Shown: in pieces, positions 35,391 to 48,361 of the stretch
Layout of the letters: the number at the start of each line of letters is the position of its first letter
Numbering within the stretch: the stretch's first letter is position 1
Source of the DNA: Eulemur rufifrons
Taxonomy: Eukaryota; Chordata; Mammalia; Primates; Lemuridae
Assembly: GCF_041146395.1 (NCBI RefSeq)
Contig: NC_090986.1
Span: 47,962,001-48,026,000, forward strand
Length of the DNA: 64,000 bases
Direction of reading: 5' to 3'
Program-made: the position numbers and the translations under genes
The notes under the pieces: model-generated
What the model was told of the DNA's origin: nothing
The model's input: only the letters and a program-made list of their open reading frames with translations
Databases searched by the model: none

Positions 35391-36827
35391 GATCTATATG
35401 TCTTTAAAAAAAATCCTATCTACATTCAGATATAAGATATTTTTATCAAAACAATAAAAATATGGCATGGGGCTTAATTACTTAATAATTAATTTCTTCA
35501 TATGCAACCAGATGAATGTGCCTTTTTTCCTTATCAAAGAAGCTCCCAGGAGATTTTTGCTCATTGCACCAAGAATAAGAGAAATTGCTTAAACAGAATA
35601 AATGTGTAAACTGTTTGGAAACGGAAGATGTCATGGCAGAAAGGATAGCATGCATACTGGCAGGTGAAGAGGTTTGCATATATAAATATGTATACTGCTG
35701 TTAAAGCCCATTAGTTATAAAAATAAATTCTACTTAATCGGCTATGGATCTGTAAAAGATATACTCAAATATGTTACAAAGTCTTATACCTTGTATTAAA
35801 AAAGTTAATCAATATCTGTATGTAGAATGATTTTGGTAAAGTCACTCCCCTGCTGGAGGCTTTAATGTTTTGTCTAACATAGTACTTAAATTAACAATTG
35901 TAAAATCAACAGAAAAGTGCACTGGGATCTTTACTCTTCCCTTTATGTGCTAGGGTGCTTTGTGTGATATTCCATTGCAAAACAGCAAATCAATTCAACT
36001 CTAGTCATTAAAAATGAATGAAGAAGATCAAAAAGATCTCTTCAATAACAATGTTCTAGGAAAGGCATGTTTTTTTGCACTTGCAGCAATATATTATTAT
36101 ATTAATTACTTAGAAGACTTTAAAAGACAAACAAAATCATTGAATCATTTGAATCATTTGAATTCTTATAAAATTATGAGCTGTAAGTTCCAGCTGTTTC
36201 AGTGTTATTTATTTCTTTATAACCATCAAACACTCAAATTAATACAAATCATTGATATAATTAATTGTTTCATATCCTGATTTCTCTTTTAAGAAAATAT
36301 GGATTGTCATTATTTACATCCAGTGTTATGAGAGATAAGGAGTCATAAAAATCACAGTGTGCAATACCCAGGTCATTGACTTGCTCATCAACCCAAGACC
36401 ATTTTCTCACCCCTTCCAAACCAACTCTTACATTTTAATAGCTGATTTTAGAACAGTTAGAGTCAAAATGAATAAAGCAAACCAAATATCCAATGGTAGA
36501 AAATAGTTTAATAATGTACCTCTCATGCTTCCTTAACATTCAGTGTGTCTGAAGGTTTTTCTTCTCCCTGTCTGAAGTAAGAGGGATTTTTTAAAATAAT
36601 TTAAGCTTGATATATCATCTGGGATAGATTCTGTGAAAAGAAGGTTCAGATAAACATTGAACACTACAGTCAAAACCAAGTGCCATACATTAACAGTGAC
36701 GTTATTTCTTACTAGTTAGATAATTATGCCAAAACTACAGCTGTTTTTCATTTGTCAATCATACTTACCTTGGATAACTAGGTAACTAAGTGAACCAAGT
36801 GAAAAAGAACCAAATGAGAAAGAATCA
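35391..36827. other. Anonymous sequence with a short direct repeat
   Basis: Three tandem copies of an 'aatcatttg'-like unit lie at 36135-36161. No gene or named repeat is recognised. The 88-codon + frame at 36014-36280 encloses that repeat and has no domain. Confidence 0.45.
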
Positions 36828-36857
36828 GAAAGAGAGAGAGAGAGGAGAAAGAGAGAA
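36828..36857. repeat. (GA)n microsatellite
   Basis: 'agagagagagagaggagaaa' core in a purine-rich context. Confidence 0.85.
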
Positions 36858-37019
36858 TAAATCCTTATAAATCTAATCAGCACAGAAAAAATTATAAGCT
36901 AGAATTAAATTTTGACTGTATACCTAAAAAGATGAATTTTCACCTAATATAAAAGTGCTGTTTGACTATTTTCCATTGAAGTCTGCAGTAGCAGAATTAT
37001 TAAAGATTCACACAGTGGT

Positions 37020-37072
37020 CTACTATGTGGTGCTAGGCATGCACCCAGTGGGTGTTCAATAAATACAATTAT
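37020..37072 (+). mobile_element. MIR/L2 3'-end fragment
   Basis: 'ctatgtggtgctaggcatgc' followed by 'agtgggtgttcaataaatac' matches the shared 3' tail motif of MIR/L2. Confidence 0.45.
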
Positions 37073-37455
37073 TGCTGCTGTTTCAGTACTCAAAGGTGGC
37101 CTTGGAACATTGTATAATCAATGAAAGAAAAGTACAAATTGCATTAATGGATTTTTTTTTTATTATCTCAGAGTCAGAATGGCAAGGACCAAGTAGAGCA
37201 GATACCCACCTACCCAGCATTGTTAAAAGAGTAATTTCAAGACAGCATGCACAAAATATCTGCCCCATGTGCTAGAGATTATAACTCTTCCCTATCTAGC
37301 TCTTGTCTAAAGTAATCCTAACCTATCTTCAGGGGACACAGGCAAATTCAATCTCTTATTTTATTTTTTCTATTAAAAATAATGCATAAGACAGTTAAAA
37401 TTAAAACAAATATAAAAGAAAAAAATAAAAGTTAAATTAAAAGAAAGATATTAAA
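37073..37455. other. Anonymous sequence
   Basis: No feature is recognised. Antiparallel frames of 67 and 61 codons here overlap each other and have no family resemblance. Confidence 0.45.
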
Positions 37456-37515
37456 AATGGAAGAAAGAAAAGTAAAAAGAAGGAAGAAGGAAAGGAAAGA
37501 AGGAAGGAAGGGAGA
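37456..37515. repeat. (AAGG)n/(GAAA)n purine tract
   Basis: 'gaaggaaaggaaagaaggaa' units form a continuous purine-only run, preceded by an A-rich block from 37380. Confidence 0.85.
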
Positions 37516-37834
37516 TAACTGTAGAAACATTCCTTTGGAATCTCAATGTGTGTTGAGAAGAGGGGTACTATTGGTTATGGGTAGGGGCAATGCAAGCTCA
37601 TTTATATCAGAGTCTGTGGAGGTGGGACACACACAACAGTATTTTTCAAAGCTCCCACCCTCCGTGCTTGTGACACTACATTGCAATCCACTGCAGTGAA
37701 CTACGTTTCCTGCCCAGCACCTTTACAACTGATGTGTTGACTTAATAACCAAGTCAAAACTGTAGCACCCCTCCCATCCAAGGGTCTGGGACTGGGATTT
37801 TAATAGGTGTAACAAAAGATGTTTACCATTTATT
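37516..37834. other. GC-richer anonymous block
   Basis: The segment is slightly GC-richer than its flanks ('ctcccaccctccgtgcttgt'). No family or gene is recognised. Confidence 0.4.
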
Positions 37835-38020
37835 GATAGCCTACTATCTATCAGGATCATGCTAATTTAGGTGTGTGTGTGTATACACAATCTTAATCCT
37901 CAAAGCTATTCTCCAAAACACAAATTATTGTTCTATTTTTATTTTAAAAGGAGGAAACTTAGGTTGTGTTAGCTGACTCAATGAAAGATTCCAGTTATAA
38001 ACCTGAGGCCATCCATCTCT
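37835..38020 (-). mobile_element. MIR SINE
   Basis: 'tttattgatagcctactatc', 'aatcttaatcctcaaagcta' and 'tattttaaaaggaggaaact' are antisense MIR blocks. A short (GT)n sits inside at 37872-37881. Confidence 0.7.
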
Positions 38021-38204
38021 TTCTTTCAGAACAGGAGGTACTGTTACAAGAGAGCATTTCCATGGGATAGACTCCAGCAGGGACTATGACCAAAGCCAGT
38101 GTGGGAGACTGTTCCCCTAAAGAGAGACAGTCAAGAAGGTGGTCAGCTGTGGCCAGCATCCATCTCTATGAACAACTCTTACCTTTAAACTTGGTTTTGC
38201 ACAG

Positions 38205-38301
38205 TCAAGTTGCAGCCATCAAAGCTTTGCAGATGGTGAAACATAAAATAATTGAACATGAACGTGAACACTTTAGAGTTCAGGAAAGGCAAAGTTTGAC
38301 G
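38205..38301 (+). other. Exon-like segment (weak candidate)
   Basis: The acceptor-like 'aacttggttttgcacag' precedes 97 bases reading QVAAIKALQMVKHKIIEHER and onward to QERQSLT, then a GTGAGG donor-like site. The frame stays open for 94 codons (38086-38370). The charged helical peptide is not recognised. Its start phase (2) is compatible with the end phase of the 5945-5988 candidate but not with the 34503-34568 one. Confidence 0.18.
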
Positions 38302-39820
38302 GTGAGGGGGAGGAGAAAGGCAGTATGGGTGAAGTGGTGCAAATTTAATTTCTTAGCACGTTCTACTTAGAGCCTGGGTTAATAATATGCGAAACATAAT
38401 TGAAAACTGGATAGAATTCCTGAATAAAAAAGAAATCACGAGGTTTCTAATTTTCTTATCCCAAAATGAAAGAGACTCATATACTATGTAAATGTCATGA
38501 CTATGGTGGTCAAAATAGAAGATGAGTAATCAAGGGAATGCATCACCACAAAAATAAAGTCCCTGAGGAGAGTTGTTCTAAATACTATAAATATAAATTT
38601 CATCCTCATCCATTTTATTGAAGCAAAGGGGAAATGATGTGCAGAGATAAGAAATAAAGACTTGTAACATTCCCATGAAGAAAGTTAAAACTCCACAGAA
38701 AACTTTTATTTATGTCATTATGGAATATTACCTCACAATACAAAATATGCTCTGTTCTTTATTAATTAGAAAATAAAATACCATATTTTGTTTTTTGAAT
38801 TATATGTGCTCTAGATTTAAAGGCTGTCTTATTTTTGCCAAAATATTCATAATAATGATGATATACCACCACCACAAATGCCATATCTGTTTTGAATTCA
38901 TGCGTTTTAGGAAGAATATGATTTAAAATTAAACAATTACTCATATTTTCAGAAGCATACATAAGGATAATTATATTTCACTGTTTAATTTCTTTTCTTC
39001 TTGTTTTGTTTCCTTTTCTAAAAATTATTTGAGAATACTGTATATAAAAGTGGGAAGAAGAATTATGAGTTTTAAGTTACCAAAAAAAGCATTTGTTCAG
39101 TATTTTTCTTTTATCGTATTATGTAAGAGCTGGAATGACTAAGAGTTTAAATTTCTTAAAATATTTTCAAATATTTTAAGCAACATATTCTACATATATA
39201 CAAGACAGTAGTTGGGGAAATAAATGACCTACAAGGACCAGCTACAGGGTTGGTAATCAAATCTGTAATATTGTGTCTTGAAAGGGAATCATGGGGCTGC
39301 ATACTAAATACCTGACATTATTTTTCCTACTCCCAATGAGAATATGACTTTCCCCTGCAAAACATTTAAATTGTAGTTTGTATCCAATGCTCTCAGACGC
39401 TCAAATTGTTTAAGACTTTAAAATTTAATCAAGGGATTTCTTAATGGAAGCTAGGAAGAGCAACATCAGAAATACATTTGACAAAAGGGTAACAAATTTC
39501 TACTTAATTATTTACAATGGCCATATACGGCTACACAGAGACAGAAAAGTAGTCAGACTCCTGTGCATCAAACTCAGCCGTCTGAAAGAACAAGGGCATC
39601 AATTCGTCCTCACACCATGCAAAGTTTTCCAGATTGCATCTTGTTGGTATTGATAAAATTACAAGACTGGGATCTGAAGCTTCCTGCTGGTAATTTATGG
39701 CCACTGGTCACTCTGAATTGAATGCTTTCAGGGTACAGAGCGCCTACTTGTCATTTACATGCATCTCATTTTATTGCCTAAAACATGTTTTTCATCATTG
39801 CTAAAAGCCACTACTTTTAT
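38302..39820. other. Anonymous sequence
   Basis: No gene or named repeat is recognised. Frames of 66-69 codons have no domain. Confidence 0.45.
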
Positions 39821-39887
39821 TCTCACTCTCTGTCTCTTTTTCCCTCTTTCTCTCTCGGTATCTATCTCTATATATCTCTCTTTCTAG
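39821..39887. repeat. CT-rich low-complexity tract
   Basis: 'ctctgtctctttttccctct' and 'tctatctctatatatctctc' form a continuous pyrimidine-biased run. Confidence 0.8.
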
Positions 39888-41299
39888 AATAAAGCAGACA
39901 TGATTTCCACTGAGCACAATGTTGTAATTAACATCAATATGAAAATGATAGATTAAAACAATTTAACCTACTAAATTTAGGTTAAAGTTTGTCTTTTTTT
40001 GTCATTTACTGAGCTAAAATTATAGTGAAATCAAATATATCAGTTGTTTTCTTCATAGAAAAAACTTTATTTATCAAATTTTGGACTTTGCATTTGTTTA
40101 CTTTTCTCCCACAAATAACTGTCTAGGTTTCTTTTACTAAGAAATACAGATAGAGTTTTAGACCCATAGCTGCTCTCCTTAAAACTACTAATGTATAATA
40201 TACTAGCCTTGACATTTTTTAACTTTTAAGGTATAACATTCATTAGATTTTTTAAAACTTTCATTGCAGTAATTGGATGTTTCTTCAAGGAATTTCATGA
40301 TAAATAAATTCATAGGGCTCTGAAAAACTCTACTTGTTCCTTAAAGAGAGGATATAAGCTTAATTTTTATAATTAAAAGACAAAAAGAATGAAAAATATT
40401 ATATACATTTATAAGTTATAGGCTTTATTTGGATGAGTTAAGCTTTCTGAACACACAAGGTCCTAGAAATTTCTATAAAGCAAAATTTATATCATCTCTG
40501 AAACACTCCAGTATATCTCAAATCTTACTGTATTTTTCAGCATCTATAAATAATGAAACTGGAGAATCTTGTGTCACGTTAAATACAAGATGAATCCATT
40601 AAGAGTATTCATTAAATGATATGTAAAATATAACCATTCGATTAAATTTTTGTTGGAAAAAATACACAATTAGCAACATCTGTGTACATTTCTTAAATTT
40701 CCTGAAAGTTGTAAAATTATTAGGTCTTAGAGATGGAAGAAACCTTATGAATAATGATATTCCATCTAATAAGAAATCCCTTTACCACATCCTACACAAG
40801 TAGTTACCAAGTCATTGAGACGCTAAATATGAAAATACAACTCAGATCAATAACCCAACACCTTTCACTGAGTATCATATGCCTTGGATTACTTTTTATG
40901 TGTCTCTTACTAAAACAAAAGTAATAGAGGTTTCCTTGGGATATCCCTATCTCTTGATTAGGATACAAATATATACAAACTAGAAATCTCACATTTCCCA
41001 CAATTCTCCTTGATATATTTTAGTATTGATCTTGGTTCATTGCAGCTCTTATACTAGATTTAGCATCTTATATACAAAGAACCTGTAAACAATATTCAAT
41101 CACTTTTTGTATTAGAGTTACTGTGAAGTGGTTAGAATTGTTGTAAAATATTGCACTTGCCTTCACAACTTTAGCCATCTCAGAACGTTGTTCTCCAATG
41201 GTTTTAAAGATTTAATACCATAGACAATTTGAAAGAGAACTGATACAAGGTGATTGAGAAATAGTCGTAGTTAGGACACATTTTTATCTAGTTCCATGC
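39888..41299. other. Anonymous AT-rich sequence
   Basis: No gene or named repeat is recognised. The segment 40720-40800 resembles some mammalian SINE cores ('cttagagatggaagaaacct') but too weakly to call. Confidence 0.4.
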
Positions 41300-41960
41300 A
41301 GATTCCTAATCCATTCTATTACTAGAAGAACTCTCCAGAGGTTTCATAAGAATGACTGGTAGTGATAGATACGAAAGCAGGAGCTTACCGAGAGATGATT
41401 GTGAAAGAAGCACGATTTTATATTTCAAGAACGGTGCAGGGTCTGAGATCTTACCATGTTATGCAAGATAACATGTTGTTAGGCTGCTACACTTTCATAG
41501 ATAATGGCATAAGACATGAGACTGCAGGCTCAGAGAAAAAGGACTTTATTACTCTATTATGCATCATGCAGCAGGCAGTGTATTAGTTCTCCGTATCCCC
41601 CAAGTTCCACAGAGTTGAAGCAGAGCCAGGGTCAGGTGGATTTTCACACAGTGAGTTTATGGCACACACAAAGAACTCTGAGCTTAAGAAACACCAGTCT
41701 TTTAAAAGTGACTGCTGGAAAACCTGTCCACATTTTTCTTAGAGGGAGACATTATTTCTTATAAAATGGCTGCTAAATAAATTTGTTCTCTACTCTGGAA
41801 AGGGACACTATTTCTAACTTCCAAGGCTGCTTGCTATACAAACATACTTGGAATTTAGTACAGGACAAAAGCTGATACAAGTGCAGAAATGAAATGTCAT
41901 GGAGAATTGTCTCCCAACCTTAAAATGTGACATTGCTCTTCATTGTGACTGTAGGATTTC
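41300..41960 (-). mobile_element. Possible LTR-like element
   Basis: The block is GC-richer than its flanks. Read on the minus strand it has 'gtaataaagtcctttttctc' (41539-41558), a typical LTR-style polyadenylation signal followed by a G/T-rich context. Two overlapping + frames (41362-41586, 41516-41764) have no retroviral character. No family is named, and the ends are undefined. Confidence 0.3.
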
Positions 41961-42689
41961 AAAACTAGTACAAGCAGCTATATCTGGCAAAGCTGTTACC
42001 ATAATCCAAAGAAAGCCAAATACTTCATATGTATTTGTCACTAAGGGTTGTGGAATCTCTCTGCTGAATTGACCTGATTTTTTGTAGTTATAATATATAA
42101 TTATTTTTCCTGATCTATGCTCTTGAGACAATAACAGGATCAGCATAATTGTTAGATAAATTTTCTAATGGAAACATTCATCCAGTTTACATGAAATCCA
42201 GCCTAGCTATAATTAAATTTTCCCTAACAGTTTTAGAAAATGGTAGATAGTTTTAGCTTTTAAATGCCATCTATCCTTTCTCTTCCTCATACTCTTTTTG
42301 GCTATAATAATTTTCCCGTCACCATCAAAACCATTAAAATATTTTCCCCCTTCTGCCTGTCAGGTGTAAATGCTATAACTGGAATTTCAGGTCCTCATGT
42401 CCCTGTCCCTATTCTATTGTGCTCAACCAATAGCTTCAAAGTAGGGAGAATATCTTTACATTCATTCAAGTTAAACTGGTCAGTAATCTATAAACTTTCA
42501 CTGCCTTGGACTGTCAAAGTCTTTCAGGGATTTTCCGGAAAAAGCACTTCCATTTAATTGGTTGCAATCTATGTGACTAGGGCTTATTTTAAAAGTGTGA
42601 GCACCACAAAGAAAGAAAAAAATAAGCAACACAAGTTGGGAAAGAAATGTTTTTCATCTAATCAATAGAGGATTAATTGACATAAAATT
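41961..42689. other. Anonymous sequence
   Basis: No gene or named repeat is recognised. The 97-codon + frame at 42264-42557 lacks recognisable motifs. Confidence 0.45.
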
Positions 42690-43560
42690 CAAAGACATTA
42701 AAAATTGATAAGAAAAGCACAATGTAATCAAGAAATGGGCAAAAGTTATAAACAAATGTGTCAGAAGATAATAAAATGATCAGAAGATAAAATGATCAGA
42801 AAATATGTGAAAATATGCTCAGCCTTAGATATCAGAAAATTTATAATAAAAACACAATATGAAATAATATTCCATATTACTATTTTGACAAAAATTTGAA
42901 TTTGTAAAGAATATAAAATGGTAGATGTTTGCAGTATTCAGGAACTCTCATATATGACTTGTGGGTTTGTAAATTTGTGTAATTACTGTGGAAAATAATT
43001 CAGTGACATCTTATAAACAAGTCAACTTTTGTGCATTTGTCCCAGAAAACATGAAAAATAACACTATAGCAGTATTGCCCCATGCAAGTGGAAGCAACCT
43101 AATGTTCACCAAAAAAATGATTAAACAAATTTTCATAGAATGAATACTATACAGAGATGAAAATGATTGTATTATAGCAATAATCACTAAAACTGTGCAA
43201 ATAAAACAATGCATACAGTATGAAACCATTTTATAAAACAAAGCAAAAAACTTCGAGTTAATAAAAGCTATGGTACATATTTAAATGATAAATATGTTAC
43301 AAAAATAAAATGAATAATGAAACAATTAAAACAACTTGAAAACTGTGTGCCTGTGTTTCCCTATCGCTGAGAGAAAGGCAGAAAGATGTAGTGGTAAAAA
43401 ATCCACAAAAAAACATGGTAATGTTCCCATTCTTTAAATGGAGAGTGAGTTCACTGATTTTTATTTAATTATTTACTATTACGCTTCATAATTTACACAT
43501 GTATCTAACACTTTGTATTAAATATGTACCAACTATTCCACAATGAAAAATTAGGGGTAA
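42690..43560 (+). mobile_element. L1M/HAL1-like LINE 3' part
   Basis: 'atcaagaaatgggcaaaagt', 'tgaaaatatgctcagcctta', 'caggaactctcatatatgac', 'attactgtggaaaataattc', 'caacctaatgttcacc' and 'tagaatgaatactatacaga' keep the sense order of old L1 ORF2 C-terminus plus 3' UTR. A local 16-19 base tandem duplication ('tcagaagataaaatga') lies at 42761-42795. Confidence 0.72.
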
Positions 43561-43620
43561 AAGCCTGAATATGTAAACCTGTTAAAGGAATGGTAGCTAT
43601 CTGAGCTTCATCCCCACCCT
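43561..43620. other. Anonymous spacer
   Basis: Nothing is recognised between the L1M and the CA tract. Confidence 0.4.
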
Positions 43621-43722
43621 GAAACACACATACGCGCACACAATCATGCACACACACTTACAACATACACACACACCTGTGTACTCAGTAGACAAAAAGA
43701 GAGAGAGGGAGAGAGGGAAGGA
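43621..43722. repeat. CA-rich then GA-rich low-complexity tract
   Basis: Interrupted (CA)n with 'acgcgcacacaatcatgcac' at 43621-43677, then 'aaaagagagagagggagaga' at about 43696-43722. Confidence 0.85.
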
Positions 43723-46700
43723 GATCCAGAACTGTCTTAGTCTTATTTTGTTTGTGTTATAGGGGGTGGATGCATTCCCATCCACTCATGTCATACAATG
43801 CTTAGGCAAAGCTTCCACATTTATCGAAAAAAACCCTGTAGAGTTTCTTATACTAATTGTCCTTAACTTCTGAGGCTTAATTCTTTTTCTTAAGATGTCT
43901 CTTTTTCTCTAGGAGACTACCCTATCCCTATGATATTAAAATTTTAGCCTGTTAACCCTCTTTTTGTCTGAATTCTAGAAATAATGACTCATGAAATTAG
44001 GATGCTATAAAAAAAAACAGGAGTACTTTTAACTGTTCTTTCCTATTTGTAAAAACAAAAGTAGTTTACATCAAATTGAATTTCTCAAGTATCCTAAGTT
44101 ACAGTAATCAGAAGATAAGTGACAAAGCTAAAATCTCTCTCAAACACAAAGCATAGTGTATGAAATACATAGTATATATCAGCCATATTTACTAAAACAT
44201 TTATATTTGATTTACATTTTTATATATAATCATATAATTAATGGAATGAGAATATAAGCATACATTGTTTTTATTCACTTATTTAGCCTTCTCTGCTCAG
44301 TAGTATGCGTGATTTGCAAATGGGTTTTTATTTTGGTATAAACGCACACACACAAATTCCTTGTCTTGAGTGCCGTGTGTTCTCTTTTTAAATCTTTTGT
44401 CTTCCAGATTGTATAGACTTTTACTATTGATTTGGCTTATCTAACTCATTTTCAGAAGTGAAATGAGATTTCTGATTAACTTGACTCATTCTTAAATGTA
44501 TAGATTAAATGTCCCTGAATGTGTCTGCTCACATCTGGTATTCCAGATGTTTGCTGTAATAATCATATAAAAATCAACACAGCATTTCAAGGGCCATAAA
44601 AACACTAAAGAATGAATAAAGGCAGAATTGTGTCCCTGTCTGCATATTATTTCCCTAAAAATGGGCAATCTACACTGTATTACCCAAATACAATTCATCA
44701 AAACTCAAAAACCTGAACAGTCTCAGTCCAGCCTTAAGTAAACTGGAGTCCTAAAGAGCATAAAATATATTTTCCATTTAAATTTCTCCTGAATAGAGAA
44801 ATCTTACTTTCAGAATTTCCTGAAAGGAGGCATTTTGAAATATTTTCTTTATCATGAATTTTTTAGTTTAATATCAGAACTGGCGTTTGAATAAACATAT
44901 AAATATAATATATATGTATTATTTATTCAATAATGGTCCTTTGAGCAGAGGAGCAGAGCCCAAAAAGAGAGCATATATAAAGTATTTTAAGCATTTTAAT
45001 TTCTGTATTCTAACATACTGAAATGAAGGGAAGAAATAAGAAAAAATAAATAATAAACCATGATGATGCCAATTATAATTAAAATGTAAGAGGGTAAATA
45101 CAGAATGAAGAAGACATAACTTAACAAAAATATCTATGGAAATAATTCTATCTCAATATGATCTGGTACTTGATGCCTCTAAATCTGATAAAATGAAAAT
45201 ATCAATTAAAAGAATAATGACTTTTTGACCAAATGGAGCAATATCCTACTATGCTCTACATATGTTTTGTTTAGTTCTGTCCATCAATGTAACAAAGAAC
45301 ATTGGCAAACAAGTATATTCTAAAGACAGTACCCAGTTCAATTCAGTTTAACATCCACCAGCATGCTGAGTCTTTCTCTGTCCAGCACTTTGGTAGGTAT
45401 ATAGGACTTAGAAAGCATTTAATAAAAGACATAATTTGTAGACGAGATATAGTACTTATCTGGAAAAGAGAAATCTTTAAGGTGGAATGAAGTTGGAAAG
45501 AATAGATTATATTGCATCTCTTTTGAATTTATGAACGAGTGAGTGCCCAGGGTAATGGCATGCATTAAAAGCAACAGAACACAAAAGAAACTAAATGGAC
45601 TATCTGCTGAGATCATAATTTTCCTATTAATCTGAATGTTTAAGTCAAAGATTGGTGGCATGTTTTGGCATCCTGAAAATAAGATGGGTCTGCATCTTAC
45701 ATTTTATGGAAACCTTGCAATTCAAAATTTTGTTTCTTCTCAGCTGTTTTATGGCATGTCCGGAAATACAACCTATGGATCCTGACTTTTGTTTTTCCTG
45801 ATAGACTTTGACTTATCTGGGTGATATTGACCAGTCTGCTTCATCTCTGTCAGCAGTAGATAATATATTTTGACACTCCATATCAGAAAAAAAAAAGGCT
45901 GTGAGATGTTGTGCACTACTATGTGTACCATGTCCTGGAGAATAGCAATACAAAAACTTTTCTTTTCCACAAGGATGGAAAATTATATTCCTGATGTGAG
46001 AGAGCATGAGAAATTTGGAGAAGGGGTTACTATTTGAAACTCAACTTAAAAAAAAACACATTTAATCTACTATTTCAAAAACAAATCATGGTTATATTAT
46101 TTCTGACGTCCATGGGCATAATAATATGTTATATCTCTATTTTCTCATTTAATTTACATTGTACTACAAAAATTATTTATCTTTTGTTCCTTTTGTGATG
46201 GGATGAAAATTTAATAAAATATGTTCCATTTGCTTCTCAATTAGCTTTGACAAAAATGTAACATATAAAAGCATGATCAGCCTATAATCTACTTGTTTCC
46301 TTTTTAATAATAGGAGAACTTAATATGTTCCAGGCAAAATTCTTAATACATCATATAGTTTTCCTCATTTAGGTAGATTTTACCTACACAATACCACACT
46401 TTTATCAATATTGAGAAAAAAGTTCATTTTCAACTAATGAACATGCCAAGTTAATTGATCATTGTTTATAATCTTAGCAATGTGCAAGGTAATAATATCA
46501 TTTCTTAATACATTTAAGACAGTTCTTGACACAGGTAGCTTAATATTTTCCCAAGAGATGGAGGTTATAGCCACAAAACCATATAAGCCTTATATCTCTG
46601 AAAGTAACCAAGGTAAAGTAACCTTTCATTAACTTTCATATGATTACAAAAGACAGTTTTTTACAAACGTCTGGATAATAAAAATAATTTTGGATGTGAA

Positions 46701-47584
46701 ACATTTCAACTGTATTTGAACAAGGCATATTCCTTGCATGTCAGTTTTTGCTACTTCCTCAGATGTTTTATATGACAGTTTAGCCAACCTACGATGTCTT
46801 TGCCCAAGAAAGATTTCCCAGCTAGCACTGGTAAATATTTTGTTACAGTTTGCAAATGTGAAAATATATGTCTGGAACAGAATTCCAAGCAGTTCAAACT
46901 GAGGATTTTAGTAATGAAACACCAAAGTAATGTTCATGTAGAGATGCAATTTGAAAGTTTGTGTCTCTGCCCACTATCCAGCACTTAGGATCCAATTCAT
47001 TTTTGTAAATGGAATTGGTATACTGTAAGAGGCACATTGCTCACTGCAGAGAGAACTTCTCAAGCAGTTCTTTCTTTACCTCTAAATAACTCCAAACAAC
47101 TCACCGCTTTGGGTCAATGATTGTAAAGTTAAAAAACATAGAACTCCAAGCTTAAAAAAAATAAACATGATCAATTTTCTGTCAGTTCAAGTCTATTATA
47201 TTTAATATTTAAAATCATCCTCAAAAACTATTTTAGAAAATTAAGACTAAAATTGACTGATTTATTTTACCCTAGAATTTATGCATTCTAAAATGTGTAA
47301 ATCTCTTAAAAATGTTTGGAATCAGCTAAATGTACATGACATAAGATGTATTAATAGTTTTCATTAGCCATTTTTATATTCTGAATGCAATAGGAATTTT
47401 GAGAAATAATTCACACCAAGTAACCATATGCCCGCAAGTTATATTGTATATTCTCACTGTTTGTATATGCACCATTTCTTAGTAAACACATAATAGAAAT
47501 ATACAAACTTTAGCAGTTAGTTATAACTTTTTAAAAACTTAAGCAAAAAATGAAAAAAATATAGAAAAATATGTCTGTGACTTA
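43723..47584. other. Long anonymous AT-rich stretch
   Basis: I recognise no repeat family and no gene in about 3.9 kb. Frames of 62-80 codons on both strands have no domain. Small features are AT runs (44905-44925) and an A run (45888-45897). Confidence 0.45.
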
Positions 47585-47765
47585 AATGTAGTAGAAAGCA
47601 TACTAGACCTCCATGAAAGATTTGAGTTCCAATCAGGCAAGTAAATCAAACTTTTAAGATGTCAGTATCCTCATCTGTAAAATGTTGAACACAATATCTA
47701 TCCTAAATAACTCACAGTGTTATTGAGTGTTCAAAAGTGATTATAAAATAAAATTTTTGCTGATA
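47585..47765 (+). mobile_element. MIR SINE
   Basis: 'gtagaaagcatactagacct', 'gatttgagttccaatcaggc' and 'agtatcctcatctgtaaaat' followed by 'gttattgagtgttcaaaagt' give MIR 5' head, core and tail in order on the + strand. Confidence 0.78.
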
Positions 47766-47963
47766 AGAAGGCATATAATTAAGTGATTAATAAATGAACA
47801 GAGAAGCTGAAAAGATTAGTTTGCTTCAAGACTGTACCTTTACAGGTAACAAACCAATTGAATGGTACATACTCCCTAAAGGAGGCAGGTGCTTAAGGTG
47901 AAAGATACCATTCTCAACAGCCCCTGGTGGTTAGTTTTGAGCAAGTGATCTACTCTTAGAGAC
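47766..47963. other. Anonymous spacer
   Basis: Nothing is recognised between the MIR and the L1 cluster. Confidence 0.45.
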
Positions 47964-48345
47964 TTTTTTTTCCCAAAATATTAAGGGAATACAAAAGTTT
48001 TGTTACATGGATACTTTGTACAATGGTGAAATCAGGGTTATTAGTTTGCCTCTCCCCAAAATAGTGTTCATTGTACCTGAGAGGTAAGTTTTATCCCTCA
48101 TCTCCCCTTCCAATCTTCTCCCTTTTTGATTTCCAATGATCTTTATATCTCTTTGTGCTCGTGTGTATACACATCATTTAGCTCCCAATTATTAGAGAAT
48201 ACACGTGGTGTTAGTTTTTCCATTCCTGAGATAGATACTTCACTTAGGATAATGACCTCCAGTTCCATTCAAGTTGCTGCAAAAGACATTATTTCATTCC
48301 TTTTTATGGCTGAGTAGTACTCTATGATATTATATATATAATCAT
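47964..48345 (-). mobile_element. L1 3' end (first of two)
   Basis: Antisense L1 3' UTR starts at a T run (poly-A of the element), then 'ccaaaatattaagggaatac', 'acaatggtgaaatcagggtt', 'attcctgagatagatacttc', 'acctccagttccattcaagt' and 'atggctgagtagtactctat'. It stops at a TA/CA microsatellite (48327-48358) where a second, separate L1 3' end begins. Confidence 0.82.
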
Positions 48346-48361
48346 ACACACACACACATGT

